Origin: an uncultured Bacteroidales bacterium
GTDB taxonomy: Bacteria; Bacteroidota; Bacteroidia; Bacteroidales; Muribaculaceae
Direction: 5' to 3'
DNA length: 6,985 bases
NCBI GenBank assembly: GCA_945828175.1
Contig: CALZQD010000087.1
Location: 1-6,985 of the forward strand
Part shown: positions 5,832 through 6,985 of the stretch, one piece after another
Position numbering within the stretch: the first letter of the stretch is position 1
Layout: every line of letters begins with the position of its first letter
Program-made: the position numbers and the translations under genes
The notes under the pieces: model-generated
Databases searched by the model: none
What the model saw: the letters and a program-made list of their open reading frames with translations, nothing else
Told to the model about the DNA's origin: nothing

Positions 5832-6845
5832 TTACTGGCGGAAGTTCATTTTCCAAACATTATAGCTGTTGTCCTCGTTGGCGCGGGTAGAGAGGAAGAA
5901 GACACTCTTGCCGTCGCGAGACCAGCGCGGACATGCGTCCTGAGCGGGATGATAAGTGAGCTGAATCATGTTGGAGCCGTCCATCTTGATAGCGAAAATA
6001 TCAAGGTTTTTCTTTTTGTTGATGGTCGAGACGCTGTTGCCGACAACAAGCAGCCACTCGCCGTCGGGCGAAACCTGCGGATCGGTGAAGCTGCGTTCTT
6101 TGTCACTGAGAATCAGAGTTTCCTGACCGTTGACATAATTCACCCGCCAGATTTCGCTCATGCCTTCGTCGTTATTTCTCACACAAATGAATTCGTTATT
6201 GAGGCCGGGAATGAGGGCTGGCTGGAAACCGCGGGCACAGTTGGTAAGCTCGCCGTTGGCAAGTTCATAACTCCAGATTGAAGGACCTGCACCACGCTCG
6301 TTGCGGGTGAAGAAAATCTTCTTGCCGTCTTCGGTGAGCACAGGCTCATAGTCCTGATTGTTGCTTGTCAGCTGACGCATCAGCGAGCCGGCATGAGCGT
6401 TGACGACACAGAGTTTGTTCTGAGAGTCGTTGATATCTATGAAATAGAGATTGTCGTCATTACCCCAGGTGAAATCGCCGACATGACGGAATGTACGCTG
6501 AGTGGCTGCACCGCCCGTACCGGCGCGACGCACCATAATATTCTGCTGTTTGTTGGCACGGGTCATATATGCGATTTCCGTACCGTCGGGCGACACCGCC
6601 AATGCATTAACCGGAGCCCATGTCAGACCGCACTTACGGCCGCCGCCGGTGATGGTGCCAAGATAATAGTAGCCGCCCACAGACGGACCGAGCACAGTGT
6701 TTTTTGATTCATCCGTGATTTTAACAATATTCAGACCCGTTTCCTCTGGTGAGAATGCCGCCGTATAAGTCTTTGAACCGCAAGACGAAATGACAATCAT
6801 GCCGCCCACCGCTATAACAGCAGCTACTGTTTTGGTGAAATTCAT
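5832..6845 (-). CDS. TolB-like (PD40/WD40-like) beta-propeller lipoprotein
   Basis: This 337-residue protein has an N-terminal lipoprotein signal with lipobox ISSC (Cys22), so it is probably anchored in the envelope. The remainder is a beta-propeller of about six PD40 blades, roughly from residue 80 to 334. Diagnostic repeats are AVSPDGTEIAYMTR (83-96), LTEDGKKIFFTRN (170-182), VSPDGEWLLVVGN (258-270), and the classic TolB signature DIFAIKMDGSNMIQLTYHP (282-300) followed by PRWSRDGKSVFFLSTR (306-321). Such propellers bind partner proteins or glycans. TolB itself works with Pal and TolA, but no tol, pal or peptidase gene is adjacent, so a true TolB role cannot be claimed. The gene is alone on its strand, faces sufE across a 398-bp gap and has its own promoter. 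Start ATG at 6845 gives a proper lipoprotein leader. Confidence 0.82.
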   Translation of the reverse strand: MNFTKTVAAVIAVGGMIVISSCGSKTYTAAFSPEETGLNIVKITDESKNTVLGPSVGGYYYLGTITGGGRKCGLTWAPVNALAVSPDGTEIAYMTRANKQQNIMVRRAGTGGAATQRTFRHVGDFTWGNDDNLYFIDINDSQNKLCVVNAHAGSLMRQLTSNNQDYEPVLTEDGKKIFFTRNERGAGPSIWSYELANGELTNCARGFQPALIPGLNNEFICVRNNDEGMSEIWRVNYVNGQETLILSDKERSFTDPQVSPDGEWLLVVGNSVSTINKKKNLDIFAIKMDGSNMIQLTYHPAQDACPRWSRDGKSVFFLSTRANEDNSYNVWKMNFRQ

Positions 6846-6886
6846 ACTTTTTATATTTTATGTGATTAAATGGTTTACTTAATTGA

Positions 6887-6894
6887 CAAAATTA
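6887..6894 (-). promoter_or_regulatory. -7 promoter box of TolB-like gene
   Basis: The minus strand reads TAATTTTG, then T, an exact TAnnTTTGY box. The expected -33 position is a G-rich stretch (minus strand of 6913-6920) without TTTG, so the promoter is half-matched. Transcription would start near 6880, about 35 nt before the ATG at 6845. Confidence 0.55.
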
Positions 6895-6925
6895 CAAAAA
6901 TGTATTAATCTACCCCTCCCCATTG

Positions 6926-6960
6926 GTTAATTATAGTTAACAGTATTGATGCGACTCAAT
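6926..6960. promoter_or_regulatory. Two tandem 5-N6-5 inverted repeats, possible operators
   Basis: GTTAA-N6-TTAAC (6926-6941) and ATTGA-N6-TCAAT (6945-6960) are perfect inverted repeats with identical spacing. Their centres are 19 bp apart, close to two helical turns. An 11-bp palindrome, TCGAC-T-GTCGA (6962-6972), follows. They lie upstream of the TolB-like gene's -7 box, where an activator or repressor dimer could bind. The regulator is unknown, and such short repeats can arise by chance in AT-rich DNA. Confidence 0.35.
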
Positions 6961-6985
6961 TTCGACTGTCGACAAAAAACCGACG

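Noticed and set aside
5832..6845. Canonical tolB of the Tol-Pal system
   Set aside because: The propeller repeats match the PD40 family, but the protein is a lipoprotein and no tolQ, tolR, tolA or pal lies nearby, so only the fold can be assigned.

Overview
The window looks like a contig end from a Bacteroidota genome, most likely order Bacteroidales. Three intergenic -7 boxes fit the Bacteroidota form TAnnTTTGY, starts lack a clear Shine-Dalgarno, and there is a type IX secretion tail-like domain. The MetRS also closely matches the Bacteroides type as I remember it. A gut Muribaculaceae-like member is plausible, but the family cannot be proved from sequence alone. The first 26 bases are not biological: they are the 3' part of the Illumina Nextera read-1 adapter, so genomic DNA starts at base 27.

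Left half, minus strand: metG (methionyl-tRNA synthetase) leads a three-gene unit read right to left. After 36 bp comes ansA (cytoplasmic type I L-asparaginase), whose stop overlaps by 4 bp the start of a 111-residue secreted protein. That last protein is little more than a signal peptide and a sorting-tail-like beta domain. A clear promoter sits just upstream of metG and settles its start codon.

Middle, plus strand: a 353-bp divergent region carries the metG promoter and a second promoter. The second one drives, through a leader of about 145 nt with two hairpins, an M28-family glutaminyl-cyclase-like lipoprotein and the sulfur-transfer protein SufE, coupled by an ATGA overlap. The pairing links an envelope enzyme that probably makes N-terminal pyroglutamate with a cytosolic Fe-S assembly factor; no functional link is obvious.

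Right part: a 398-bp gap between convergent genes is packed with non-coding structure. It holds a period-8 AAG repeat, an inverted pair of palindromes that differ only by compensatory base pairs, and a GC-rich block of nested and competing hairpins. Pieces of this block resemble sequence in the cyclase leader and in the left contig end, which suggests a dispersed structured repeat family. Beyond it, on the minus strand, lies a TolB-like (PD40) beta-propeller lipoprotein with its own promoter and a cluster of short inverted repeats upstream.

The genes are ordinary housekeeping and envelope genes. The most novel material is the intergenic structure at 5434-5831 and its partial relatives.
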